Positions 24,115-32,995 of a stretch of 64,000 bases of DNA are shown here, in pieces. Made by a program: the position numbers and the translations under genes. Below the pieces are notes generated by a model, which ran no database searches, was not told the DNA's origin, and saw only the letters and a program-made list of their open reading frames with translations. Position 1 is the stretch's first letter. Every line of letters begins with the position of its first letter. The stretch covers positions 310,001 through 374,000 of the forward strand of contig NZ_WEGL01000006.1 in NCBI RefSeq assembly GCF_009604455.1, written 5' to 3'. Source of the DNA: Streptomyces sp. RB17 (GTDB taxonomy: Bacteria > Actinomycetota > Actinomycetes > Streptomycetales > Streptomycetaceae).

Positions 24115-26355
24115 TCAGGCGTCGCCGCCGGCCGCCTCACCGGTTCCGGCACCGGGAAGGGCGTCCGCCGGTGCGTCGGACGCGCCGCCGGCACGGCCGG
24201 TTGAGAACCCCAGGCGGGTCTGTTCCTCCGCGACGATCAGGCGCGCCATCTCGGTGTCCGACACGTCGACGGCGTCCGGGGTCGCCTCCGCCACCGCGCT
24301 GCGGCGGGCGTAGGCGTCGAACAGGCGGACCTTCCGGCGCAGCATCTCCACCATCCGCTCGTCCACGCCGCCCGGAGCCAGCAGGCGGTGCACCCGGACC
24401 GGCCGTACCTGGCCCATGCGATGGGCCCGCGCCACCGCCTGCTGTTCGACGGTGGGCTTGATCTGGGGCTCGCAGATGATCACGACGGAGGCGGCCTGGA
24501 GGTTGAGCCCGACGCCCCCCGCCTGGATCTGCGCCAGCAGCACCGCCGGACCGGACACGGCAGTGAACTCGTCGACGAGCGACTGGCGCCGCTCAGGCGG
24601 CACGCTCCCGGTGAGCGGGCCGACCACGGGACCACCGGCCCGTGACCCGGCGCCGAGCGCGTCCTTCACCGCGCCCAGGACGTCCCGGAAGTTGGAGAAC
24701 ACCACCACCTTCAGTCCGTTCTCCCCCGCCTCCTGCACGATCTCGCGGAGCCGGACGAGCTTGGCGGACTTCTCCGGGCGGGCGTACGCGGCCCTGCGCA
24801 TCGCCATGAAGTTGCCGGAGGCCACCGCCTCGCGATACGCCTCCTCGTCCGAGGTGCTCGGTTCCTCCCACTCGTCCGTCTGCTGCAGGGCGGGCAGTTC
24901 GGCGAGGACGTCCACCTGGTTGCGGCGCAGGTACACCGGGGCGACCGCCTTCCGGAAGGCCACGGAGCCGGGCAGTCCGGCACCGTCGCCGATGCGCTCG
25001 GCGACGGTCTCGTCGAGCATCCGTACCAGGTTGCGGAACTCGGCGACCCGGTTCTCCATCGGCGTGCCCGTCATGAAGAGGACCCGTTCGCAGTGCCCGG
25101 CCCACTGGGTCACGGCCCGGGAGCGCAGGGCCCTGGGGTTCTTCACGCAGTGCGCCTCGTCCACCACCAGCATCCCGATCTCTCCGCCGCCGGGGACCGG
25201 GAAGCCGCGCAGGGCGTCGAAGGTCGTCACGGCGACGCCGCCCCGCCCCTTCCAGGAGGCGAACGCGCCGTGCCGGTCCGGCCCGTGCAGGGGTGTGACG
25301 CGGAGCGAGGTGCGTGCCTCGATCTCACGCGTCCAGTTCACCAGGACGCTCGCCGGGCACACGACCATGAAGTGGCTCTGCCCTTCGGCGGCCAGATGCG
25401 TCAGCGCGGCCATGGCCTGGACGGTCTTGCCGAGCCCCATCTCGTCGCCGAGGATCACCCGGCGCTGCGCCAGGGCGAACCGGGCGCCGAACGCCTGGTA
25501 GCCGCGCAGCGACACGCGCAGCCGGGAATCGTCGAGCTGCTGGCCCCGCACCCGCTCGGCGATGCCGTCGGGCAGGAACCCCTCGGCGGCAGCCGTGTCC
25601 GGAGCGCGCCCGGAGATCTCGGCGAGCAGGCCGTAGTAGTCGGCGGAGCGCAGTTCGAAGTCCACCCAGGCCGCGAGGTCGTTCGACGCACCCCGCAGCA
25701 GGTCCACCGACGCCTGCGCGAGCGCCTCGTGGGCGCCGGCCTCGGCCGCCTCCGCCACCAGCGTGCGCAGTTCCTCGACCGCCTCCAGCGCCCGGGCCTT
25801 CCTGGCCCGCCCGGCCAGCAGCATGCTCAGCCGCCCGGAGGCCGGCCGGGCCTCGGACAGCAGGGGACCGAGCCGCTCCGTCAGCTCGGCGGCGGTGCCG
25901 ACCGCTCGCCGCGCCTCGGGCCCGGCCTCCACCAGCACGTGCAGCGCCATGACGAGCGCCGTGGTCCGCGGCTCCGGACGGTCGACGTCGATGTGCACGG
26001 CGACGGTGTCCCGCACCGCGTCGGACAGCTGCCGTGCGGCGGCGACGATCTGATCCGCCGTGCGCTGACCGACTCCGGGGATCTGCCGCAGCCGGTAGGG
26101 ACCGGCTTCCAGCACCTGCCGGACCGTGCGCAGCCCGTTCCTGTCCACACCGCCCAGCCGCAGCCGTCCGTCCGTCGCGTCCTGCAGCCGCGCCACGGAT
26201 ATGGCGTCGAGCGCCTGCTCCACCGCCGCGTCCTGGAGCGGCTTCAGCGCCGCTCGGACCGCCTCGACGGCTCTGCCGTGGTCGTCGGCCAGTCCCTGTG
26301 CGGCCTCGTACAGCCGGGCCGCCCGCGCGACCGCCTCCCGCTCCCTGCGCCCCAT
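24115..26355 (-). CDS. SNF2-family DEAD/DEAH-box helicase with helix-hairpin-helix domain
   Basis: The 746-residue ATPase has an N-terminal helix-hairpin-helix region ('LRQIPGVGQRTADQIVAAA', residue ~90), a helical segment, and then a complete SNF2 motor. Walker A is 'GDEMGLGKT' (303-311). The Walker B/DEAH box is 'VVDEAHCVKN' (DEAH 399-402), motif III is 'FMTGTPMENR', motif V is 'QIQAGGVGLNLQAASVV' and motif VI is 'QQAVARAHRMGQVRPV'. It should translocate on double-stranded DNA, probably in repair or nucleoprotein remodelling. ATG 26355 is preceded by GGGAGGGCGG; ATG 26376 is an alternative. The Ala/Gly-rich C-terminus is low complexity. Confidence 0.92.
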   Translation of the reverse strand: MGRREREAVARAARLYEAAQGLADDHGRAVEAVRAALKPLQDAAVEQALDAISVARLQDATDGRLRLGGVDRNGLRTVRQVLEAGPYRLRQIPGVGQRTADQIVAAARQLSDAVRDTVAVHIDVDRPEPRTTALVMALHVLVEAGPEARRAVGTAAELTERLGPLLSEARPASGRLSMLLAGRARKARALEAVEELRTLVAEAAEAGAHEALAQASVDLLRGASNDLAAWVDFELRSADYYGLLAEISGRAPDTAAAEGFLPDGIAERVRGQQLDDSRLRVSLRGYQAFGARFALAQRRVILGDEMGLGKTVQAMAALTHLAAEGQSHFMVVCPASVLVNWTREIEARTSLRVTPLHGPDRHGAFASWKGRGGVAVTTFDALRGFPVPGGGEIGMLVVDEAHCVKNPRALRSRAVTQWAGHCERVLFMTGTPMENRVAEFRNLVRMLDETVAERIGDGAGLPGSVAFRKAVAPVYLRRNQVDVLAELPALQQTDEWEEPSTSDEEAYREAVASGNFMAMRRAAYARPEKSAKLVRLREIVQEAGENGLKVVVFSNFRDVLGAVKDALGAGSRAGGPVVGPLTGSVPPERRQSLVDEFTAVSGPAVLLAQIQAGGVGLNLQAASVVIICEPQIKPTVEQQAVARAHRMGQVRPVRVHRLLAPGGVDERMVEMLRRKVRLFDAYARRSAVAEATPDAVDVSDTEMARLIVAEEQTRLGFSTGRAGGASDAPADALPGAGTGEAAGGDA

Positions 26356-26462
26356 CCGCCCTCCCTCGCGCCCCATCCTTCCATCCGCGGAAGACCCGGC
26401 GGGGGCGGGGCCGTGGCGGCAGGGACCGGGGCCGCCGTCGGTGTCGACGGGGGCCCGGCCGG

Positions 26463-26690
26463 GTGGATGTGACGGACTTCCTGCTGGAGTCGCCGACGAC
26501 GGTGATGTTCCTCCGGGGCGCGCGTCCGCCGCAGTCGTCCCCCTTCGGCACCGGACCGGCGTTGCCCGCCCGCCGGCCGGGGACTGGTCGCACCTGGACC
26601 TCGAGGGCCACCGGCTCCTCGGCTCGGCCGTGCCCGAGGGACTCTTCCGGGGCGGCGGCCGAGGCCCGCGGGCGGGGCGCTCGGTGCGGG
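26463..26690 (+). pseudogene. Possible small gene remnant with one frameshift
   Basis: In the 460-bp gap between the helicase and the next gene, one frame reads 'VDVTDFLLESPTTVMFLRGA' and 'RPPQSSPFGTGPALPARRPG'. Near 26583 coding character moves by one base to 'DWSHLDLEGHRLLGSAVPEG' and 'LFRGGG'. The amino-acid composition is gene-like on both sides of the shift, but no family is recognised and the 3' part dissolves into Gly/Arg. It may be chance. Confidence 0.2.
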
Positions 26691-26815
26691 TGGCGCGGGA
26701 GCGGTGCGGGGCGTTCCCTGGGAAGTGGGCACCCCCGGGGCGAGAGAGGCGGGGATGACCAGCGCGGTTGCGGGCACTCGGTGGGCACGCAAGGCGATCT
26801 CACCCGAGGAGAGTC

Positions 26816-27586
26816 ATGGCTGAGCAGAAGTCGTCGTCGGTCCTCACGGCGCCCCTGCGCGGCGCGGCCTCGGCACTGCGCAGGGTGCCCGGCGCCGGGG
26901 TGGTGAGCAGGGCCGCGGAGGAAACCCTGGACAAGGTCGGCGCGCTCTCGCCCCGCGGCCGGCGTATCGCGGTGTACGCCGGGGCCGGAGTGCTCGGCGC
27001 CGCGGGCGTGGTGGAGTGGCCCGTGGCCCTCACGGGCGCGGCAGTGGCCTGGCTCACCCAGCCACGGCCCGCACATCCGGCGGACGGCGGGAACGGGGGC
27101 GGCCGGAGTCCCGAGCCCGCCCACGACCTCGGCACCGCGGCCCTGAGGTCCGGCCACGGCGGCGGGTCCCGGGGCGCCCACGGCACAGGTCGGGCGAAGG
27201 CCGCCGCGGAGGACGAGACTTCCGGCGGGGCCTGGGACGCCGGCGCCGCAGAGGCCGGGGTCGAGGCGGCCGGAGCCGCCGAGGCTTCCGGCGCGGCCGC
27301 GGCCTCCGGGGAGAGCCGGACGGCCGGCCACACCGGGACGCATGGGAGCGGCCGGTCAGCCGGAGGCACGCGGCCGCACGGAGGCGGCCAGACGGCCGGC
27401 GGCACGGGGACGCACGGGAGCGGCCGGTCAGCCGGCGGCACGGGGGCGTCCGGCAGCGCCGGTAGGGCCGGAAGCACCAAGACCTCCGGCAGCACGCGGA
27501 CCACCCGCGGTGCCGAGAGCGCGGTGGGCAAGCCGTCCACCGGGCCGCTCGGTCCCACGGCTCGGCCCGACCGCACCACGCTCTGA
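26816..27586 (+). CDS. Small membrane-associated partner of a P-type ATPase
   Basis: This is a 256-residue protein. Residues 1-85 look conserved: 'LRRVPGAGVVSRAAEETLDK', then 'GRRIAVYAGAGVLGAAGVVE' and 'WPVALTGAAVAWLTQ' forming one hydrophobic helix. The remaining 170 residues are Gly/Ala/Ser/Thr-rich and disordered. They include a 12-residue repeat GTHGSGRSAGGT (27330-27450), encoded by 36-bp DNA repeats. The gene ends 8 bp before the ATPase start, and both share good ribosome binding sites. Genes of this kind regularly precede CtpI-like ATPases in Streptomyces, so it is probably an accessory subunit (inference). Confidence 0.75.
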   Translation: MAEQKSSSVLTAPLRGAASALRRVPGAGVVSRAAEETLDKVGALSPRGRRIAVYAGAGVLGAAGVVEWPVALTGAAVAWLTQPRPAHPADGGNGGGRSPEPAHDLGTAALRSGHGGGSRGAHGTGRAKAAAEDETSGGAWDAGAAEAGVEAAGAAEASGAAAASGESRTAGHTGTHGSGRSAGGTRPHGGGQTAGGTGTHGSGRSAGGTGASGSAGRAGSTKTSGSTRTTRGAESAVGKPSTGPLGPTARPDRTTL

Positions 27587-27594
27587 GGAGGGCC

Positions 27595-30500
27595 ATGGCG
27601 CTCCGACTGCTGGCGGTGCCCTCGGCGGCCGTACGGCTGCTGCCCTCGGCTCCGCGACTGCTCGCGCCGGCGGTCGGGGCGGCCGCCGGCGCCGCCGCGG
27701 GAACGGCACGCGCCGGAGTGCGCTGCGCGGACGCGGCCGTACGGGTGGCGCGGGTCGCGCGCAACGCGCTGCCCGGCACCGGCGACCACTGGCGGGCCGG
27801 GGCCCGTGCCCACCTCGCCCTGCGACCGCTGGAGCAGGAGCACGTGCGGCGCGCGGGCGGCACGGCACATCTGGCGCGCCGGGTGGCCGAGCGGCTGGCC
27901 GAGCGGCCCGACGTACTGGTCGCGTACTGGGACGAGGGGCTCGCGCGCCTGGTGGTGACCGCGACCGAGGAGGAGGCCACCGACCGGATCGTGGACCACG
28001 CCGCCGAACTGGCCGAGGGCCACGGACTGCTCCTCGCGGCCGCGGACGTGGACGAGACCACGCATCCGGCCGACCCGACCGGGGTGCGCGCTGCCGTGAC
28101 CACGCTCGCCGCCGACACGCTGGGCATCGGCGTCGCCGTCACCGCGTACATGCTTCGGCTGCCGCCCACGCCGCGGCTGGCGACCGCGGTGGTGACACTG
28201 CTGCGGGAGAACCCGCGCTTTCGCGCCTGGCTGCGCGCCCGGCTCGGGGACGTCCGCATGGATCTCCTGCTGGCCTGCGCGAACGCCACGGTCCACGGAG
28301 CCGGACAGACCCCGACCTCCCTCGTCCTCGACGGCGCCCTGCGCGCGTGCCAGGTGGCTGAGACGGTGGCGCGCGCCGCCGCCTTCGACGCCGTGCACGA
28401 CCAGCTGTGCGCGCCCGGGCGGATCAGCCTCCCGGCGGACGGCGCACCCCGCCCGCCGCTGCGGGAGTCCCCGGCCCAGGAGTACGCCGAGCACGCCTCC
28501 GCGGGCAGTGTGCTGGGTGCAGCGGCCACCCTGCTGGTCAAGCACGACGGCGCCGAGGCAGCGGAGGCGGTCCTCGCCGGCTCGCCGAAGGCCGCCCGCT
28601 ACGGCCCCGCCGCCTTCCACGCGCTGCTGAGCGCCGCGTTCGCCCGCACGGGGGTCCTGGTCCGTGACCCGGACCGGCTGCGCCGGCTGGAGATGGCCGG
28701 CACGGTCGTCCTGCACTCCAGCGCGCTGTGCACGGACGAGGGCGAGGCCGACCCGTGGGCCGAACCGGTGCTGGACGCGGCCCGCCGGGCCCGCCTGCGC
28801 GTGGTGCTCGTGGACGACCCCGCCCTGGAGGACTTCACCGGCCTCGCCGACCAGGTCGTCGACGCCCGCCGGCCGCTGGACGACGTGGTGTACCAGGCGC
28901 GCGGTGACGCCGGCGCGGTGCTCGCCGTCGCCCGGGTGCGCGCGGCCGACGAGCAGGACGTGCTGGCCGGGCTGCGCTGCGCCGACATCGCCCTCGCCCT
29001 CACCGACCGCGACGGCGCCGTGGTCTGGGGCGCGGACCTCCTCGCGCTGCACGGGCTGCCCGACGTATGGCGGGTGCTGACCGCGATCCCGGCCGCCCGT
29101 ACGGTCGGCGGCCATGCCCAGACCCTGGCCCGTTCCGGCGCCGCGCTCTCCGGGCTTCTGGTGGCCGTCGGCGAGTCTTGCGGCGGCCGCGGACGCCTGG
29201 CCGCGCTGCCGGGGCTGCGGCACGCCCCCGTCGACGCCGCCGCCGTGTCGGCCCTGATCTCCGGGGGCCGGGCCGCGCTCGGCGTGGCGGCGGCCCGGCC
29301 CCCGCATCCGCACGCGCGCGTGCACTGGCACGAGCTGGACCCCGAGCAGGCCCAGGAGCGGCTGGAGCACGAACCGGCCGCCGAGGTCGCGGCGTTCGAG
29401 GCGCTGACCGCCCGCGCGCGCACGGCCGCCACCAGGGTTTTCAGGCATCCGGTCGCCGCGCCCGCGCGCTGGTCCTACCGGCTCGGCCGGGCCGTACGCG
29501 GTGAACTCCATGACCCGCTCACCCCGGTCCTCGCGGTCGGCTCGGCGGCGTCGGCGATCCTCGGCTCGATGGTGGACGCCCTGCTCGTCGTCGGCGCCCT
29601 GGACCTGAACGCCCTGGTCGGCGGCATCCAGCGGCTGCGCGCCGAACGGGCCCTGTCCGGACTGCTCGAGGAGCAGCGGCAGAAGGCGCGGCTCGTCCCG
29701 CCGGAGACCGAGGCGCCGGCCGGCGGCACGCGCACCGTGGAGGCGGGCAAGCTGCATCCGGGCGACGTGATCCAGCTGAAGGCGGACGACGTGGTGCCCG
29801 CCGATGCCCGGCTGCTGTGGCAGGACGGTCTGGAGGTCGACGAGTCGGCCCTGACCGGCGAGTCCCTGCCGGTGGAGAAACAGACGGACCCGACCCCGCA
29901 CGCCCCGGTCGCCGACCGGCGGTGCATGGTCTTCGAGGGGACGACCGTGGTGGCGGGCCAGGCCCGGGCCGTGGTGGTCGACATCGGCGACCACACGGAG
30001 GCCGCCCGCGCCGTCCACCTGGCAGCCCGCACGCCCCCCGCCGGCGGGGTGCAGGCCCGGCTGCAGGAACTCACCCGCAAGGCACTGCCGTTGACCCTGG
30101 CGGGCGGCGCCGCGGTCACGGGCCTGGCGCTGGTGCGCGGCACGGCGATCCGGGAGGCGGTCAGCGGCGGCGTGGCGGTGGCCGTGGCCGCCGTACCGGA
30201 GGGGCTGCCCTTGGTGGCCACGGTCGCGCAGCTGGCGGCGGCCCGGCGGCTCAGCCGTGACGGTGTCCTGGTCCGCACCCCGCGCACCCTGGAGGCGCTG
30301 GGCCGCATGGACACCTTCTGCTTCGACAAGACCGGCACGCTCACCGAGAACCGGCTGCGCCTGGTGCGCACCTCCGACGCCGACGGCACGGTGCGCCCGG
30401 TGGACGACGCCGGGTCGGCGGGCACCGTGCGGGCCGCCGTACGCGCCTGCCCGCGCGTCGACGGCGATGCCGAGCGGCCGGTGCACGCCACCGACGAGGC

Positions 30501-31929
30501 CGTGCTGGCGGCGGCCGGTCCGGATCCGGAGTGGACACAGTGCGCGGACCTGCCCTTCGAGGCGGCACGCGGATACGCCGCCGCCGTCGGCCGGAGCAGG
30601 GACGGCCCGCTCGTGCTGGTGGTCAAGGGCGCCCCGGAGACCGTGCTGCCCGCCTGCGCCGGGCTGCCGGAGCACGCCTCCGAGGCGGCCCAGGCGCTGG
30701 CGCGGGACGGCCTCAGGGTGCTTGCGGTGGCCGAACGGCGGCTCGGCGCGGACGAGCAGGAGGACGACGTCCTCGAACAGCCGCTGCGGGAGCTGGAGTT
30801 CATCGGACTGCTCGCCCTTTCCGACGTACCGCGCGAGACCTCCACGGCGCTCGTGGCGGGCCTGCTCGAGGCGGGCGTACGACCGGTCATGCTCACCGGG
30901 GACCATCCGCAGACCGCGCGCGCCATCGCGGCCGAGCTGGGCTGGCCCGCGGACACCGTCGTCGTCACGGGTGACGAGCTGGCGGCGGCGGACCGGGCGG
31001 CCAGGGCCCGGATGCTGCGGGACGCGGGCGTGGTGGCGCGGGTGGCGCCCGAGCAGAAGCTCCAGGTGGTGGAGGCGCTGCGGGACGCGGGCCGGGTCGT
31101 CGGCATGGTCGGCGACGGCGCCAACGACGCCGCGGCCATCCGCGCCGCCGACATCGGCGTCGGGATCAGCGCGCGGGGTTCGGCCGCCGCGCGCAACGCC
31201 GCCGACATCGTCCTCACCGACGACGATCTGACGGTGCTGATCGACGCCGTCGGCGAGGGCCGCGCGCTGTGGCACAGCGTGGCCGACGCCATCGCCATCC
31301 TGATCGGCGGCAACGCGGGCGAGGTCGGATTCGGCATCCTGGGCACGCTGCTGTCCGGCCGGGCGCCGCTGTCCACCCGGCAGATGCTGATGGTGAACCT
31401 CTTCACCGACCTGTTCCCGTCGATGGCGGTGGCGGTGACCGAGAAGGCGGACGCGCCGGTTCCGGCCCGGGGCGGATCGCAGCAGGACGACGGGTCCGGC
31501 ATCGTGCGCGCCCGCGGTGGATCGCCGGAGGACGCCTCCGCCGTCCTGGGCGAGCCCCTGCTGCGGCAGATCCGGCACCGGGCGCTCACCACCTGCCTGG
31601 GCGCGGTGACGGCCTGGCTGATCGGCCGCTTCACGCCGGGGACCGCACGCCGCTCCAGCACCATGGCGCTGTGCGGGGTGGTCGGCACACAGCTCGTGCA
31701 GACGTGGCTGGACCGGCGCGAGAGCCGCCTGGTGCAGGTCACCTGCCTGGGTTCCGCCGTGGCGCTGGTCGCGGCCGTCCAGATCCCGGTCGCCAGCCAT
31801 GCCGTCGGGTGCACCCCGCTCGGCCCGGTCGCCTGGACCGGTGTCCTGGCCGCGATCGCCCTGGCCCTCGCGGGCCAGCGAGCGCTGCCCCGCCTGGAGG
31901 AGACGGTCGCCCGACTGCTGCCGAACTGA
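27595..31929 (+). CDS. CtpI-like long P-type cation-transporting ATPase
   Basis: At 1444 residues it is about twice the size of usual P-type ATPases. The first ~620 residues are an N-terminal extension with two weak ferredoxin-like segments (near residues 85-150, 'LVVTATEEEATDRIVDHAAE') and an enzyme-like internal repeat. The P-type core follows: 'LTGES' (753-757, actuator), phosphorylation motif 'DKTGTLTENR' (Asp911), 'MLTGDHPQTARAIAAELG', and hinge motif 'GDGAND' (1173-1178). The size and order match mycobacterial CtpI, a cation transporter of unknown ion. The metal is not predictable, as no CPC motif is seen. GAGGAGGGCC precedes the ATG. A G-rich repeat tract begins right after the stop. 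Confidence 0.88.
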   Translation: MALRLLAVPSAAVRLLPSAPRLLAPAVGAAAGAAAGTARAGVRCADAAVRVARVARNALPGTGDHWRAGARAHLALRPLEQEHVRRAGGTAHLARRVAERLAERPDVLVAYWDEGLARLVVTATEEEATDRIVDHAAELAEGHGLLLAAADVDETTHPADPTGVRAAVTTLAADTLGIGVAVTAYMLRLPPTPRLATAVVTLLRENPRFRAWLRARLGDVRMDLLLACANATVHGAGQTPTSLVLDGALRACQVAETVARAAAFDAVHDQLCAPGRISLPADGAPRPPLRESPAQEYAEHASAGSVLGAAATLLVKHDGAEAAEAVLAGSPKAARYGPAAFHALLSAAFARTGVLVRDPDRLRRLEMAGTVVLHSSALCTDEGEADPWAEPVLDAARRARLRVVLVDDPALEDFTGLADQVVDARRPLDDVVYQARGDAGAVLAVARVRAADEQDVLAGLRCADIALALTDRDGAVVWGADLLALHGLPDVWRVLTAIPAARTVGGHAQTLARSGAALSGLLVAVGESCGGRGRLAALPGLRHAPVDAAAVSALISGGRAALGVAAARPPHPHARVHWHELDPEQAQERLEHEPAAEVAAFEALTARARTAATRVFRHPVAAPARWSYRLGRAVRGELHDPLTPVLAVGSAASAILGSMVDALLVVGALDLNALVGGIQRLRAERALSGLLEEQRQKARLVPPETEAPAGGTRTVEAGKLHPGDVIQLKADDVVPADARLLWQDGLEVDESALTGESLPVEKQTDPTPHAPVADRRCMVFEGTTVVAGQARAVVVDIGDHTEAARAVHLAARTPPAGGVQARLQELTRKALPLTLAGGAAVTGLALVRGTAIREAVSGGVAVAVAAVPEGLPLVATVAQLAAARRLSRDGVLVRTPRTLEALGRMDTFCFDKTGTLTENRLRLVRTSDADGTVRPVDDAGSAGTVRAAVRACPRVDGDAERPVHATDEAVLAAAGPDPEWTQCADLPFEAARGYAAAVGRSRDGPLVLVVKGAPETVLPACAGLPEHASEAAQALARDGLRVLAVAERRLGADEQEDDVLEQPLRELEFIGLLALSDVPRETSTALVAGLLEAGVRPVMLTGDHPQTARAIAAELGWPADTVVVTGDELAAADRAARARMLRDAGVVARVAPEQKLQVVEALRDAGRVVGMVGDGANDAAAIRAADIGVGISARGSAAARNAADIVLTDDDLTVLIDAVGEGRALWHSVADAIAILIGGNAGEVGFGILGTLLSGRAPLSTRQMLMVNLFTDLFPSMAVAVTEKADAPVPARGGSQQDDGSGIVRARGGSPEDASAVLGEPLLRQIRHRALTTCLGAVTAWLIGRFTPGTARRSSTMALCGVVGTQLVQTWLDRRESRLVQVTCLGSAVALVAAVQIPVASHAVGCTPLGPVAWTGVLAAIALALAGQRALPRLEETVARLLPN

Positions 31930-32578
31930 CCGAAGGCCGACCGCGCTCCGGCCGGCGGGTGGTGTCTGGGCGGTCACGCTCAGACGGTGCCGGCGGTGGC
32001 GGGTGGCCGTGGTCGGACGGTGCCGTGGCTGGGTGGCCATGCTCCGACGGTGCCGGGCGTGCGTGGCCATGGTCCGATGGCGCCGGTGGTGGCGGGTGGC
32101 GGCGCTCAGGCCGACGGGTGGCGGCGGGTGGTGGCGCTCAGGCTGGCGGGTGGTGGCGGGTGGTGGCGGGTGGCGGCGCCGAGGCCGGCCGGTGGTGGCA
32201 GGCGGCCGCGCTCAGGACGGCCGGTGGTGGCTGGGCGGGTCGCGTTCGGACCGTACCGATAGCGGCCGGTGGCGGCGGTCGGACCGTGCCAGTGGCGGCG
32301 GCACTCAGGTCGGCCGGCGCTGGGCAGCCATGCAGCGGCGGCGCTGAGGCCGCCCGGTGCCGGCCGGTGGTGGGCTGTCAGGCCTGCCGGTGGCGGCACC
32401 AGGCCGGCCGGTGCCGGGTAGCCATGAAGGTACGGTGCCGGTGGTGGCGGTGAGGCCGCTCGGTGGTGGACGGTGGTGGCCGCCAGGCCTGCCGATGATG
32501 GCGGGCGGTCGCGCCCAAGTCGACCGGTAGTGGCCGATGGTGGCGGTCACGCTCGCTGGTGCCGGCCGTCGGCCGCCG
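31930..32578. repeat. 650-bp degenerate G-rich repeat tract after the P-type ATPase gene
   Basis: The tract is built from degenerate, intermixed units such as GGCGGGTGGTGGC, GGTCGGACGGTGCC, GCTCAGGCCGGCC and GGTGGTGGCGG, with periodicities around 15-50 bp. All have the same plus-strand G bias and begin at the stop codon. No gene, ribosome binding site or conserved frame was found. It ends exactly where the old-yellow-enzyme remnant begins. Confidence 0.85.
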
Positions 32579-32716
32579 TCAGACCGAGCGGTGGTACGGG
32601 TCCGGTACCCGGACCTCCCCGCCCAGTTCGTGGGCGGCGTACCGGGCCCACGACGGGTTGCGCAGCAGCTCGCGGCCCAGCAGGACGGCGTCGGCCTCGC
32701 CGTTCGTCACGATCTC
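32579..32716 (-). pseudogene. C-terminal fragment of an old-yellow-enzyme (NADH:flavin oxidoreductase) gene
   Basis: The minus strand encodes 'IVTNGEADAVLLGRELLRNP' and 'SWARYAAHELGGEVRVPDPY' followed by a few residues and TGA at 32579. This is the conserved end of YqjM-type old yellow enzymes, where the 'G-x-A-D-x-V-x-x-(G/A)-R' segment binds the FMN phosphate. About 45 of roughly 360 residues remain. The upstream part has been replaced by the body of a divergent ArsR-type gene, so the fragment cannot be functional. Confidence 0.75.
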
Positions 32717-32995
32717 GCGCTCTCCGACCCGATGCGACTGCAGATCGTGCGCGAACTCGCCGCCAGGGGGGTGGAGTTGACCTGCTCGCAGTTCGAACTG
32801 CCGGTGACCAGGTCCACCACCACGCACCACTTCCGGGTGCTGCGCGAGAGCGGGGTCGTCCGGCAGATCTACCGGGGTACGGCCAAGATGAACGGCCTGC
32901 GCCGGGACGACCTAGACGGTCTCTTCCCGGGACTGCTCGACAGCCTTCTCGCGGCCGCCGACCGGCAGTCCGTCCGCCTCGGCGACGGCGCCTGA
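32711..32995 (+). pseudogene. Truncated ArsR-family regulator gene
   Basis: The plus strand encodes 'LALSDPMRLQIVRELAARGV', 'STTTHHFRVLRESGVVRQIY' and 'RGTAKMNGLRRDDLDGLFPG', an ArsR winged helix without its first ~15-20 residues. Upstream codons come from the antisense of the old-yellow-enzyme remnant, and no start with a ribosome binding site is present. The helix-turn-helix is otherwise intact. A fused product starting further upstream in frame is conceivable, so loss of function is probable but not certain. Its 3' end overlaps the converging permease gene by 84 bp. Confidence 0.7.

Noticed and set aside
26800..32070. Very long open frame on the minus strand opposite the P-type ATPase gene
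   Set aside because: It is an antisense shadow of high-GC coding DNA; no family motif, and the sense strand encodes a complete P-type ATPase.
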